Notes under the pieces: model-generated | Seen by the model: the letters and a program-made list of their open reading frames with translations, nothing else | What the model was told of the DNA's origin: nothing | Database searches by the model: none | Shown here: piece by piece, positions 1 to 10,753 of the stretch | Layout: each line of letters opens with the position of its first letter | Position numbering within the stretch: the stretch's first letter is position 1 | Assembly (NCBI GenBank): GCA_964550025.1 | Contig: CAZJYI010000212.1 | Location: forward strand, 1-16,561 | Reading direction: 5' to 3' | Origin: CAZJYI01 sp964550025 | Lineage (GTDB): Bacteria; Verrucomicrobiota; Kiritimatiellia; UBA8416; CAYOBW01 | Length of the DNA stretch: 16,561 nt | Program-made: the position numbers and the translations under genes

Positions 1-2
1 GC

Positions 3-1697
3 TTTCTGGCTTGTGTGCCGCCGTGCCTGGGGCAGTGGGTAACCCAGGCTGTGCCGCTGCAGGAGGGCTGGAACGGCATTCATCTCTCGGTACAACCGTA
101 CCCGGCTGCGTGTGAGGCGCAATTCTCAGCCTTGCCGATCGAGTCCGTCCAGCGCCACAACCAGGCACTGAACATGGCCCAGTTCAGCACGGATCCCTCG
201 GACCTGTTCACCCGCGATGACGAGTGGCTGTCATGGCGGCCGGACGACGGCCATAGCGCCTACATGAACACGCTGCGCAACGTGATTGGCAACGCGACCT
301 ACCTGATCAAGGCAACCAGCAACTGCACCTGGATCGCGAGGGGCCGTCCCGTACTCCCCCGCCTGCGGTGGGTACCTGACACCTTCAATATGGTTGGCTT
401 CCAGGTTACCCTGAACCCGGCGGAACAACCGACATTCGCCGATTTTTTCAGGAACGCGTCGACCATCGACGGTACGCCAAGCCGCCGCGAGGAGCGCATC
501 TTTCAGATCAACACGGACCTGGAGCATCTCGACATTACCGGCCAGACGTCACACCGGCAGATCGCGCCGGGTATCGCGTACTGGATCATGGCGCAAGGCG
601 CATCCCGCTATGCCGGCGGCTTGTACGTCTACACCGCCGACCCGGAGGGACTTGCGTTCGGAGCGCGCCACGACGAGTTGGTCCTCTTCGTCCGCAACGA
701 CTACGGGGAGGACATGACACTCAATCTCCGCCACGCCGTCTCGGAGGCCGCCCCGGCCGGGCACGCACCCGTCATAGCGGCAACACCCCTGCTCCAACTC
801 GCGGCAAGCGCGACCAATCGGACGTGGACCGCCTGGCCCGTGGAGCAGAGCCAGTCGCTTGTGCTTGGAGCGGACGAAACACGGGAACTGCGATTGGGCG
901 TGGACCGCGGTCAGTTGTCGCCTCCAGTGCCAACCAACGGGACCTGGCAGAGCATTCTCCAGATCGAAAGCTCTTGCGGTTCGTTCGTCCGCGTTCCCAT
1001 CTCCGCCAGGTACGGTCAACCATCGGAGCGGTACGCCGCCTGGCCCTACGGCCTCTGGGTGGGGGAAGCCGAACTGAGCGCCGTGAGCTTCGTCGCATTC
1101 AGTGAGGCGGCCAGCGGCGAAGCCGCCACCGTCCCGTGCCCGGCAAGCGACACGTTTCCGCTGCGACTCATCCTTCATGCCGGTCGGGACGGGGCCACGC
1201 GCCTCCTCTCACGCGCCATCCTCGCGGCCGAGCCCCTGCCCGACAACAACATCGCCTACCGCATCTACACCGAGGAGAAAGACGTACCGGCGACCGCCGC
1301 CGGAGTGACCCGAATCAGCTCGCCCGCTTTCGGTCTGACACCACCGGTCAGGCTGTCCGGCGGGGGGTTCGGCTCCTTGCTTGCGGGGACCTACGTCATC
1401 GACTACGACGACCCGGTCAATCCCTTCAAGCACGTCTACCATCCTGCGCACGACAACCGGCGTGCGGAGGACGGCAGCGTGCTGCCGGAGGGCACCGAGA
1501 GCTACTCGATTTCGAACCGGGTCGAACTGGTATGGGGACCGCCGCCCGACGGCGGCGACAGCGCCACCTTGTGGAACCCCGATGAAACGACGACGGGGAC
1601 CTACACGCATGTCATTTCGAATCTGCGTCAGGTCCCGGTCACCGTGCGCGGCGCTTTCACGCTGCGGCGCGTCAGCCGGGCGGGAACGATGGAGTAG
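3..1697 (+). CDS. Exported beta-rich protein of PVC type, 5' partial
   Basis: The frame is open to the left edge, so the true start lies outside the window. The first visible residues (FLACVPPCLGQ) look like the end of a signal peptide, followed at once by VPLQEGWNGIHLSVQP. I recall this LQ.GWN..(Y/H)L.VQP opening from mature N-termini of large exported proteins in Verrucomicrobiota and Kiritimatiellota, so probably only 15-25 residues are missing. The internal GTG at 15 is unlikely to be the start because it would cut into the signal peptide. The middle is beta-rich with no catalytic motif that I recognise. The last part carries GLWVGEAELSAVS (about 1042-1080) and NPFKHVYHPAHDN (1419-1457), then a TYTHVISNLRQVPVTVRGAF-like ending, which resembles a recurrent C-terminal module of giant PVC exported proteins. 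It is the first visible gene of a four-gene co-directional set, 93 nt before the next. Function is unknown; a structural or surface role is inferred. Confidence 0.8.
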   Translation, partial: FLACVPPCLGQWVTQAVPLQEGWNGIHLSVQPYPAACEAQFSALPIESVQRHNQALNMAQFSTDPSDLFTRDDEWLSWRPDDGHSAYMNTLRNVIGNATYLIKATSNCTWIARGRPVLPRLRWVPDTFNMVGFQVTLNPAEQPTFADFFRNASTIDGTPSRREERIFQINTDLEHLDITGQTSHRQIAPGIAYWIMAQGASRYAGGLYVYTADPEGLAFGARHDELVLFVRNDYGEDMTLNLRHAVSEAAPAGHAPVIAATPLLQLAASATNRTWTAWPVEQSQSLVLGADETRELRLGVDRGQLSPPVPTNGTWQSILQIESSCGSFVRVPISARYGQPSERYAAWPYGLWVGEAELSAVSFVAFSEAASGEAATVPCPASDTFPLRLILHAGRDGATRLLSRAILAAEPLPDNNIAYRIYTEEKDVPATAAGVTRISSPAFGLTPPVRLSGGGFGSLLAGTYVIDYDDPVNPFKHVYHPAHDNRRAEDGSVLPEGTESYSISNRVELVWGPPPDGGDSATLWNPDETTTGTYTHVISNLRQVPVTVRGAFTLRRVSRAGTME

Positions 1698-1717
1698 CGC
1701 CCCGCTCCTGCGGGGTG
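1698..1717 (+). terminator. Short GC hairpin right after the first gene
   Basis: CCCCGC (1700-1705), loop TCCT, GCGGGG (1710-1715), with outer pairs C1698-G1717 and G1699-T1716. It starts directly after the TAG stop. It is followed by TGAGTTGTTG rather than a clean T run, so it may be an attenuator or an mRNA-stabilising hairpin rather than a full terminator. The 93-nt gap to the next gene is the largest inside the four-gene set, so partial termination here is plausible. Confidence 0.35.
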
Positions 1718-1776
1718 AGTTGTTGCGCGGGTTTCCAATCCGCGCTCCGGTGTGGGAAGTGGACACCTCGAGAGAC

Positions 1777-1786
1777 GGAGGAGGAA
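1777..1786 (+). promoter_or_regulatory. Ribosome binding site deciding the start at 1791
   Basis: GGAGGAGGAA lies 4 nt before the ATG at 1791. It is a near-ideal Shine-Dalgarno sequence and favours this ATG over the in-frame GTG at 1752. A good signal peptide also begins exactly at 1791. Confidence 0.8.
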
Positions 1787-1790
1787 ACGC

Positions 1791-3101
1791 ATGACTCAGA
1801 GCAGATACAGCAGATTGGCAGGCGCGCTCCTTATGCTTGCCGCAACCATCGTCACGGCGCAGGTGCCGGACCGACTGAACTACCAGGGCGTACTCAAACG
1901 GGGTGACGGCTCCTCTATCGGCGAAGGCTATCATGACATCCAGTTCCGCATCTGGGATGCGGCAACGGGTGGAAGGCTGATCTGGGCCCGCACGCACCGC
2001 GCTCACACCGACGCCAACGGTCTCTTCAACGTGGTGCTCATGGAAGAGGGATCGCCGATCGCCGGAGCGCAGACCGAGTCCCTGGCTACCGTCTTCACCA
2101 GCTCGGCCGGGGATGAGCGCTACCTGGAACTGACGGTTGCCGGCTCCACGCCGATCATGCCGCGCCAGCGGTTTGTCACGGCCCCGTACGCCTTCATGGC
2201 CAACGACGTGCAGCAGGCCAAGGCGAACTTCACCGTGCAAGGCGCACTGACCGTACAGCAGGGGGCCCAGGTCCACTCCCTGACGGTTGATGACGATGCC
2301 AGCGTGGGGGGCGACCTGACTGTCACGGGAAACACCACCTTCAACGGCAGCGCAACCGCCGCCGGCGGGCCGTTGACGGCGAATCACAGTAGCTATGGTC
2401 CCAAGCTGATCCTCGATGACACGAACCCGGACAACAAGGTGCCGATCGACTTCCGTGCGAACGGACAATTGAAATGGGAGTTGGGCCAACGGCCGGAATC
2501 CGAAGGACACGACTTGCGCCTCTACCGCTATACCACCAGCTGGCACGGCGTTATGCGCTGGGACCAGGCGACCAGCGAGGTGACGGCCGAAGGCGACATG
2601 ACCGTTGAGGACAACCTGACAGTCCAGGGCTACAACTTCTTCAACGTCGGCGACGACTACGACGTCTGGATACAGGGCGGACACGCAGGAAATGTCCAAC
2701 ACGACGACGAGCGAAACCTGGCCCTGCTCGGAACCGCGGAAGACGAAGGCGACAAGCTCTATGTCAACTACGCGAGCGAGTATGGCAACGGAACGAAGAT
2801 CGGCGGCCCGGTGGAGATCACGAGTTGGAAGACCAAGAGCATCGAGGCAAACGGCTACGTGAATATGGGTGGCCTCTACATTCAATGGGGAGTGGAAACG
2901 TCTACCAGCGACGACGACCAGGGCTGGGAGTTCCCCACGGCTTTCCCAAATGCGTGTCTCAGCGTCGTCGTGAACCGAAAGGAAAGCGGAGTCAGCTCCC
3001 CACTTTGTGCCCATTGGTGGCGGAAGGACAGATTCTCCATTGACCGAGACAACGGCATTGATGGTAGCGAGACGTTCAGCTACATCGCGGTAGGTCACTA
3101 A
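1791..3101 (+). CDS. Exported protein with phage tail-fibre-tip-like C-terminus
   Basis: 436 residues. The ATG follows a strong Shine-Dalgarno site and opens a Sec signal peptide (hydrophobic core AGALLMLAATIV, likely cut after TA at about residue 23). Residues 25-135 form the PDRLNYQG...FRIWDAATGG...PRQRFVTAPYAF module, which I recall as common in exported PVC proteins. Residues about 140-350 contain beta-type segments such as GALTVQQGA, DLTVTGNTTFNG and NLTVQGYNFFNVG, like the shafts of fibre proteins. Residues about 355-436 (GYVNMGGLYIQWG, then FPTAFPNACLSVVV and a final FSYIAVGH) match the pattern of the gp53-like C-terminal domain of phage tail fibres and R-type particles. That domain normally forms a trimeric, ligand-binding tip. 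It lies 23 nt upstream of the giant gene. Inference: a secreted, probably trimeric fibre or adhesin. It is not a prophage remnant as far as the window shows, because it has its own signal peptide and no phage genes are nearby. Confidence 0.85.
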   Translation: MTQSRYSRLAGALLMLAATIVTAQVPDRLNYQGVLKRGDGSSIGEGYHDIQFRIWDAATGGRLIWARTHRAHTDANGLFNVVLMEEGSPIAGAQTESLATVFTSSAGDERYLELTVAGSTPIMPRQRFVTAPYAFMANDVQQAKANFTVQGALTVQQGAQVHSLTVDDDASVGGDLTVTGNTTFNGSATAAGGPLTANHSSYGPKLILDDTNPDNKVPIDFRANGQLKWELGQRPESEGHDLRLYRYTTSWHGVMRWDQATSEVTAEGDMTVEDNLTVQGYNFFNVGDDYDVWIQGGHAGNVQHDDERNLALLGTAEDEGDKLYVNYASEYGNGTKIGGPVEITSWKTKSIEANGYVNMGGLYIQWGVETSTSDDDQGWEFPTAFPNACLSVVVNRKESGVSSPLCAHWWRKDRFSIDRDNGIDGSETFSYIAVGH

Positions 3102-3124
3102 GGGCTACGCTACCGGAGGCTGCA

Positions 3125-6100
3125 ATGAAACACACACGACACCGTTTCGCGGCGTGGATCGCGGGCACGCTGGTGCTCGGCTGGTCGGCCGGGTCGCCCG
3201 CCTCGCCGGACAGCGGCTACCGGCTGCAGTCACCATCGGGGCCCACACCGGTCGGCATCACGAACACCTGGTCCGTTGACAACGTGGTCGCCGTCTCGTT
3301 CGTCGCCGGCGGCAGCAGCACGAGCTCCAACGATGCGTCATACCCCGAAACGGTCCCGAACGAGCCCCACCCCGGATACCAGCCTGAATACCGGCTCGCC
3401 TTCAGCGCCTTCGGACAGCACGTGACGGGCGACAAGCCGGAAGTCTACCTCGGAGAGGCGATCCCCTATCCTGCGGCCGAGGCGACCAACGGCTGGTACG
3501 TGAACTGGGCGGCGATGAGCAACGCACTGCTCCATCCACCGGGCCATGCCTTCTATGAAACATCCGTGCAACAGATGTACGTCCTCGACGGCGGACCGAT
3601 CACGATCCAATGGGTCCTGACCGACGGCCACACCAACCGCACGGTCTCACACACCTACCTTGCCAGCAGCGCGCCGGCGGGGCGGCCCTATCGCATCTAC
3701 TGGACGGACAAGGACTACGCCAACGATCTCGCCTTTGCAGCGCCGACGGTCAATCTCCAGGGACGCCACGTCCGCTTCCACTGGAATACCGCGATCCCGG
3801 CGCCGGTCAGAGGTCCCATCCCGACGTCAGGCGGCTCGGGCACGCGCACCAACGTCGTGCGCGGGCTGTACCGGGACACGGCCGGACACCTGCACGCCGC
3901 GCCGGGAAACACGGCCACGAATCCGCTCAAGGGCCTCGTGGTCATGCAGTACTTCAAGACAGCCGACATGCAGGAACAGGTCCCGGGCGGCGTCATCGTG
4001 GTCGAGGTCCGCGAGCCCGACGTGGAAACCCTGCCCGCAAACATCGGCGAACGGCTGCTGCCGCGCCAGGCGCCGCACGACCCCAATGGCCTGGAGGCCC
4101 GCGTGTCGCAGGGTCTGAAACCGCCGGCCGCCGTCTACCAGCACCGCGGGCAATACAGCCACAGTCCGAAGAACGGCTGGGTCTTCGCGACGCGTCGCAC
4201 GGTGGTGACGCCGTGGGAGATTGAGATCTACTGGGAAGAACCCGACCCCCTGGGCACGCTCTGGCCCTACGAAGTGGACTGGTACGCGGCCGACTGGCCG
4301 GTCGACGCCGCCCTGTATGTGCGCGGAGCGGACGGCAACCTGGGCGCCGATGTCCTGATCCCGCAGTCGCTGGGGCCACACCTGATGGATTTCCAGGAAC
4401 CGGCCGGCCACGCTGTGCTCTCGCCCGCGGGCCAGTTCCGCACCACTTCGCCCGGCGACGCGCTCGTGCGTTTCCAGGCCAATGACAATATCTGGTTCCA
4501 GGCCATTCGCTCGGTCCTCAACACCGATCCCATGTTCAACCGCCGACCGCGCGCATGGACCATCGGCATGGAGATTGCACCGACGGTCAGCTCGGCCGCC
4601 CTGCGCTTCTTCCATGCCGGCGGAGTCGCGACCGTCACCAACCTCCCCTCCCTGCCGGCCGACTTGACGGTTGAATGCTGGATTGACGCTCGGCATCCGG
4701 ACAACGGAGACGACCAGGCCATCTTTGCGCGCTACGCCGTACCCGGCACCAATCCCGCACCTGAATACTGCGAGTTCCGGGTCTCCCTGAACGCGGAAGG
4801 ACGCCTGCGCGCAGTCATGGGAAAAGGCAACACCGACGGCGGGACACCCTACGCCCTCGAACTGACCGGGCCCAGGCTCTACGCCCCCGACTGGCACCAC
4901 ATCGCGTTCGTCATCGACGTCACCAACGCAACCCTCTACCTGGACGGCGCCGTTGCGGCGACGGGAGCATTCAGCACCGCGGACCGGCAGTTCGGGGCAC
5001 GGGCATTGCGCATCGGACGTGACGCAAACGTATCGTTCCTGGGCTGGATGGACGAGATCCGGGTCTGGGCCGCGGCACGCAGCCGGGACGACATCCAGGA
5101 ATCCATGCATCATTTCCTGCACGACTACGCCCACCAGGAGGACCTTCTGGCGTACTACCCCGTTGAAACCGGCGACGGCCCGCTGCTCGAACTGCGCAAC
5201 GGGTATGCAGCCACGCTGCAGAACGTCGGTCGGGGCATGCCGGCAACCACTCCGATGAACGAACGCACCGATTTTTCCGAGTATGCCGGTTACATCCACG
5301 ACCCGACCAACCGGGCGCCCTGCAACGCGGCGCTCTACAGCTATCCCACGATCGACGATCCCGATACCGAGACCTACATCTTCGGAGTGAACGAGGGGTT
5401 GCTCGAGGTCTGGTGGGCGCGCAACGTTCAGCAGGACGGCATGCCCGATCCGCTCCACATCCCCGGCTGGGTCCAGGTCTACACCAACATCTGGCCCACC
5501 GATGCCAGCCGGATCGTGTTGGCTTCCGGCAAGGGCTCTCCGCCCTTTGCCTCCGCCGCACCGCCGATCGTCTACACGCAGAACACGCCCGGTTTGCCGG
5601 GCTACAACCCCAACGAGGAACACGGCCTCGTCGCCCAGGGAAGCGGCGCATATGTCGTCTACGCCCTGCGCGACGACCTCAACACGACAGGCGCCTCCCG
5701 CCCGTTCGTACTGGTGGACCTGACCGACCCGCAGTCGGGGCGGCCCGACATGCGCGTGTTCGAGGTGGTCCGCACCAATGCCGTCTATCCGGCCTTCCAG
5801 TACGAGGCATTGGCCGGACAGCCGCTACGAGGACCGCACCCGCTCGACACATTCCCGAACCTGACCAATACCACCGCCGTCAGCGGCCCCGCCTGGGAGG
5901 ACCGCACCCACACCTGGTGGGCTCGCGGCGCAGGCGCCGGCGACACGGGAACCGCACAGGTTGTGATGCACAACTACTACCCGATGCAGGACGGATTCGC
6001 GTTCCCCGCGCTTGAGCCCGACCGCTGGCCCGACCTGCACGCCGCCATCCCCTGGCTGCCCCGGGGCGGCGATCCGTGCCTGCCGACGGCCGGCACCCCC

Positions 6101-9100
6101 GTGAACGCGGCCTGGACCATCGCCTGGCCCGAGAACGTGCCGACCATGGATGTGGGGCAAACCCTCACAAAGCCGGCAAACGGCCTGCCTGAAATCTGGG
6201 GGCAACTCAGCGTGGACATCATCTACCAACAGTCCACGAACAACGGACAGGGTGCCTCTGTGCTGCTGTTCGACCCCACCGTCACGCGCGGCGCGCACCT
6301 CAACCACGAGCTGGCAGCGTACGGCTTCAAAACGGCGCCGCACGGCAACATCTCCATTCGCCAGGGACGCACCTACTTCCACGACCTGCCGCCCGACCTG
6401 AGTGAACGGTTCTACTACGATCCGACGCAGGGAACGGACAACCTCCGCTTCATCGGCCAGCGTATCGCCCCGCCATCGGGGGGTGAGTTCCTGCTCGTCA
6501 ATCGCCTCACGACAGCGCAACGCAACGAGATCAAGAGTCTCTGCCAGGTTACCGACACGAGCCGGAAGCAAGAATGGGACGCCGCGATCAACGGCCTCGC
6601 AACGAGCATCGTCACGGTCCCGCCCGATACCCCTTTCGACCACCTGGCCATGGCCGCTGTCGGCAGCGGTACGGGATACGTAACGCTCGCCTTCAACAAC
6701 GCGAGCGATCCCGCGCTGGGCGTCGGCCCCGGCGACCCGATCACGCTGACCGTCATCAAGGTCGAGCCGCGGCTGTACGCGGGCTGGGTGATCCCGCTGA
6801 AGGATCCCGTCAACCTGTTGTCGGAGCAAATGAACATGCTCTTCAGCCAGAGCTTCGCGGGCCGGGCGGACGACTTCGAATTCCAGTGGCGCGCCGAAGA
6901 ACCGGCTGCGGACGGGACGACGCCGGCGGACCCGGGAGCCGCACCGGTATATGACCAGGAATCGGGCCTGACGCGCTTGCGGATAGGCGGAGAGGGCGGA
7001 TCGCTGCTGGACATGGTCAACCGCTTCTTCGCCGTTCGCTACCGCGTTGCGGACACCAACTCCGTTGTGGCGCAGGTCGTCGGCACGGGCTGGAGCGACT
7101 ACACGGAGTTCAATCTCGCCGAAGGATGGGTCCAGCGCGTGCTGAATGCCATGACGCCTTTCGAGCAGCGCATGCGGGACCTGTATGAGAACCCGGTGGA
7201 GATGCAGGCGAGCATGCTCCAGCAGGCCGGACAGCCCTACGAAGGTGACATAGCGCTCAACATGCAAGCCGCCGAAGACGCCGGACTGATCCAGGTCTAC
7301 CACACCATCTTCCACACCGCCGAGGGCCTGAGCCTGGATCTCGGCATCAACGCCGCCGCGGCCAATCAGCAGCTCCTGCTCGCCGCCGGACGGCTGAATG
7401 CCCTGTACATGCTGCTGGGCAACGAGGCCATGGCCGACGCACTCGACCCGACCATCGGGTTCGGATCGGACGTCGTGATCGACGGCGCCGGTGTCCTCCC
7501 CATCGACTACGGCGCGTTTGCCTCTTCGCTTTTCTGCTTCGACAACCAGGTTCCGACGCTCCTGGACGAAGAACTCGCTCTGCTCCGTGGACGGGGGGTG
7601 CCCGAACTGGCGCCGGGTGTATCCCACTCCCCGTACTACAACCGCCTTGTGTGGAACTTCACCAAAGGCATCGATGCGGGCGAAGTCGCTTACGCCGTCA
7701 ACTACAACATCAAGGGCACGGACGCTGTGACGATCGACGAAAACACGGCAGCCGAGCGTTACCCGCAGGGCCACGGCGACGCGTGGGGACACTACCTGAG
7801 CGCGTTGAAGATCTACTACCGTCTCCTGCGCAACCCGAACTTCTCCTGGGGAGACCCATCGGTTTCCCCGATGCTGCTGGGGCTGCGAACCGTGGACGTC
7901 GACTACAAGGACGAAGAACGACTGGCCGAGACCGCGGAGGCCCTGGCGCGGACAGGCGCGCAGATCGCGGAGCGTGTGCACTGCAAAGTCAGCTCGGCGG
8001 CGGATGGTGACACGCTTGCCGGCTGCCGCGATGAAACGGGAGACCGGGCATGGGGCGTCGGCGAGTGGACGGCCCGCAGCGGGATGGGTGCGTTCTACAA
8101 CTGGGCCGTGTGCAATTCGCTGCTCCCCACGTCCGGCGTGAACCACGCCGTCGAAGGCGACTTGCGCGAGGTGGACCGGGCAACGGTGGATGCGCTCCCG
8201 GCGCTAACGGCACAGTACCTGGCAACGCAGCGTGCCGCGGACAACGCGGACCGCGGCCTGAACCCACTGGGCCTGGCGCGCGACACCGTACCATTTGACA
8301 TCAGCCCCGCGGACATCGACCGGGGCAAGACGCACTTCGAGCAGATCTACGAACGGGCGGTCGTCGCACTGAACAACGCGTCCAAGGCGTTCGATGGTGC
8401 GCAGGAGGCCTCCCGCCTTCTTCGACAGCAGAGCGCCGCGGCCGACAACTTCCGCGCGGCGGTGGAAAGCCAGGAAGCAGCACTCGGCACCAGTCTGGTC
8501 GAGATTTTCGGCTATCCGTACGCGGACGACATCGGCCCTTCCGGCACCTACCCGCAGGGCTATGACGGCCCGGACCTCTACCACTTCATGTACGTCGACC
8601 TGGAAGCCCTGGGCTTCGATCGCCGTACGGAAATCGGCACGCTCGAGATTCTCGAGCGAGAGATATCCGCCTCGAGTACGGATGCGGAGGCCACCAGCAC
8701 CGTCACGTTCCACATGGCCGAGAACGGTCTCCTGGCCAGACCGCCGTCTTGGACCGGGTCGCGCCGCGCCGAAGGGCAGATCCAGACCGCCTACGGCGAA
8801 TACCTCGTAGCGTTGCTCGAGTTCCGCGCCGCGTACCGCGAATACGAGATGGCGTTGGGCCACCTCAACAGCTCGTACGACTGGTATCACGCCGAGGACG
8901 AAGGCTGGCTCGATCTGGAAAGTGAACGGGTAGCGGCCCTGAAGGCGCACCTGGACAAAGAGCAGGGACAACTATGGGGGTCGTTCGCATTCAACACGCT
9001 GGCGGATCTGCTGCATCACGAGGGGGACTTCCTCAAGGACCTGTTCACCGCAAGCGGGAAAGCATTCCCGAAATCGGCCGTGTTCGGTTTCTCAAACGGG

Positions 9101-10752
9101 GGTGACCTGACGTCCGTGTTGAGATCCATACAGGACTCCGAAGGAGCGACCATCAACGCGATCCGAAACTGGGCGGCATGGGGAATCCGCAAGGCCATGG
9201 GACTCTTCGAAACGAGGCTCAAGGTTCAGGGGCTGGATCTCGAGGAAGACGAAGCGGACACGGCGTTCGCCATTGCCAAGCACAACATGCAGTCAGGCAT
9301 CAAGCAACTCGCACGCGAGCAGCAGGTAAAAGCGGTGGCACTGATGGCCCACCTGCAACGCATCGAAAACGCCCAGCAGGATTTCCTGACCCTGCTGGCA
9401 ACGGGCGAGGACCTGCTGGTGGAACGTGAGCGCCAGCGCAAGCAGACCGCCCAACGGGTTGCGGCCGGCCGCTACAACGACATGGCCTTCCGGATCTTCC
9501 GCAACGATGCGCTGCGCCGCTATGGCGACGCATTCAGCCTCGCGGCCCGCTACACCTACCTGGCCGCCATGGCCTACGACTACGAGACCTGCCTGCTGGC
9601 AAACGACACCCGCTACGATCCCGGCACTCGTTTCCTGGACCGCATCGTGCACGCACGTACGATCGGCCGCATCAGCGGGGGAGAACCGGTCGTGGGAAGC
9701 GCGGGATTCGGCGAACCCGGGCTGGCCGATATCCTGGCGCGCATGCGGGCCAACTGGTCCGTGCTGGACGGCCGTCTCGGATTCAACAACCCGCAGAACG
9801 AAACAAGCCGTTTTTCCCTGCGCGCGGAGTTCTTCCGCATCGCCCCCGGCCCGGAGGGCGACGCCAACTGGCGCCAGGCGCTCGAACAATGCCGGGTGGC
9901 CGATCTCTTCACCTACGAGCCCTTCCGGCGCTACTGCCTGCCTTTCGTCTCGGAGGAGGGACTGGCCGAACACGAACCGGCCCTGGCCATCCCCTTCGAC
10001 TCGGCAATCAACTTCGGGCAGAACTTCTTCGGGCGCGAGCTCGCGGGCGGGGACAACACCTACGATTCGAGTCACTTCGCCACAAAGATCCGTGCGATCG
10101 GCGTCTGGTTCACGGGCTACGACCGTGTGTCCGATCCATCGCACAGCCTGCACCTGGCAAACCAGCCACGGGTATACCTCGTGCCCACTGGGCTGGATGT
10201 CATGCGAACGCCGTCGGACAACGGCGAGTCGCTGCGCGCGTGGCGCGTCGTCGACCAGAGCATTCCCCTCCCCTACCCCGCCGGGGACGACGACCTGGAT
10301 GCCCCGGACTGGATCCCTCTCTTTGACAGCCTGGGCGGGGAGCTCGCCAAGGCGCGCCGTCACGCGTCCCTGCGCGCCTATCACGACCAGGGCTTCGACG
10401 AAACGGAGATGACCTTCAACAGCCGCCTCGTGGGGCGCTCGGTCTGGAACACACAATGGGNNNNNNNNNNNNNNNNNNNNNNNNNNNNNNNNNNNNNNNN
10501 NNNNNNNNNNNNNNNNNNNNNNNNNNNNNNNNNNNNNNNNNNNNNNNNNNNNNNNNNNNNGAGATGACCTTCAACAGCCGCCTCGTGGGGCGCTCGGTCT
10601 GGAACACACAATGGGTCCTGATCATTCCCGCGGGCACGCTCAACAGCGACCGCGACGATGCCCTCGACCGGTTCATCAACGGGGCTGACGGAACCAACGG
10701 CGTGACCGACATCAAACTGCACTTCAAGACCTACTCGTATGAGGGGAACTGA
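3125..10752 (+). CDS. Giant exported LamG protein, interrupted by a false scaffold gap
   Basis: The ATG follows GGAGG (3115-3119) and starts a signal peptide (core WIAGTLVLGW, likely cut near residue 26 after SPA). Residues about 500-660 are a LamG/concanavalin A-like lectin domain: LTVECWI near 513, then WHHIAFVIDVTNATLYLDG, LRIGRDANVSFLGWMDEIRVW and ARSRDDI. Residues about 1480-1570 hold LLDEELALLRGR, YNRLVWNFTKG, EVAYAVNYNI and YPQGHGDAWGHYLSALKIYY, a block I recall from other giant PVC proteins but cannot name. Residues about 1740-2130 are mostly helical, with a Gly/hydrophobic stretch (KAFPKSAVFGFSNGG) near 1978. The last 200 residues are beta-rich and end in VTDIKLHFKTYSYEGN. The 100 N at 10461-10560 are flanked by a 55-nt exact duplicate. 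Removing 155 nt restores one frame of 2490 residues; read literally, the frame stops falsely at 10567. The next gene starts 1 nt after the stop. Role unknown: perhaps a surface lectin or a toxin-like particle (see findings). Confidence 0.85.
10406..10460 (+). repeat. Left copy of the 55-nt duplicate at the scaffold gap
   Basis: These 55 nt, from GAGATGACCTTC to ACACAATGGG, are identical to 10561-10615 just right of the N run. In both places they encode EMTFNSRLVGRSVWNTQW in the frame of the giant gene. An exact terminal overlap of this kind is expected when two contigs sharing a k-mer end are scaffolded without being merged. It is most likely an assembly artefact. Confidence 0.92.
10461..10560. 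other. 100-N scaffold gap, probably not a real gap
   Basis: Exactly 100 N, the conventional placeholder for a gap of unknown size. Both flanks carry the same 55 nt, so the contigs most likely overlap and no sequence is missing. Deleting 10461-10615 (155 nt) joins the upstream and downstream frames of the giant gene without a stop. Confidence 0.92.
10561..10615 (+). repeat. Right copy of the 55-nt duplicate at the scaffold gap
   Basis: Identical to 10406-10460. The sequence starts abruptly with the duplicate right after the last N, as expected for a contig end. From 10616 the giant gene continues with VLIIPAGTLNSDRDD to its stop at 10750-10752. Confidence 0.92.
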
Positions 10753-10753
10753 C

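Noticed and set aside
1209..3098. Long minus-strand open frame of 629 codons
   Set aside because: It lies opposite two well-supported genes, has no recognisable family, and long antisense frames are common in GC-rich DNA.
1791..3101. Prophage tail-fibre gene
   Set aside because: The protein has a Sec signal peptide and a bacterial N-terminal module, and no other phage gene is in the window.
5825..8146. Long minus-strand open frame of 773 codons
   Set aside because: It is antisense to the giant gene, whose plus-strand product has clear domains and a signal peptide; the minus frame is Arg/Val/Gly-rich noise.
10406..10615. A genuine biological 55-nt direct repeat (for example a target-site duplication around an unsequenced insertion)
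   Set aside because: Exact abutment of both copies to a 100-N placeholder and the perfect frame restoration fit a contig overlap better.
10456..10752. Separate small gene right of the N gap
   Set aside because: Its text directly continues the giant protein once the 55-nt overlap is collapsed.
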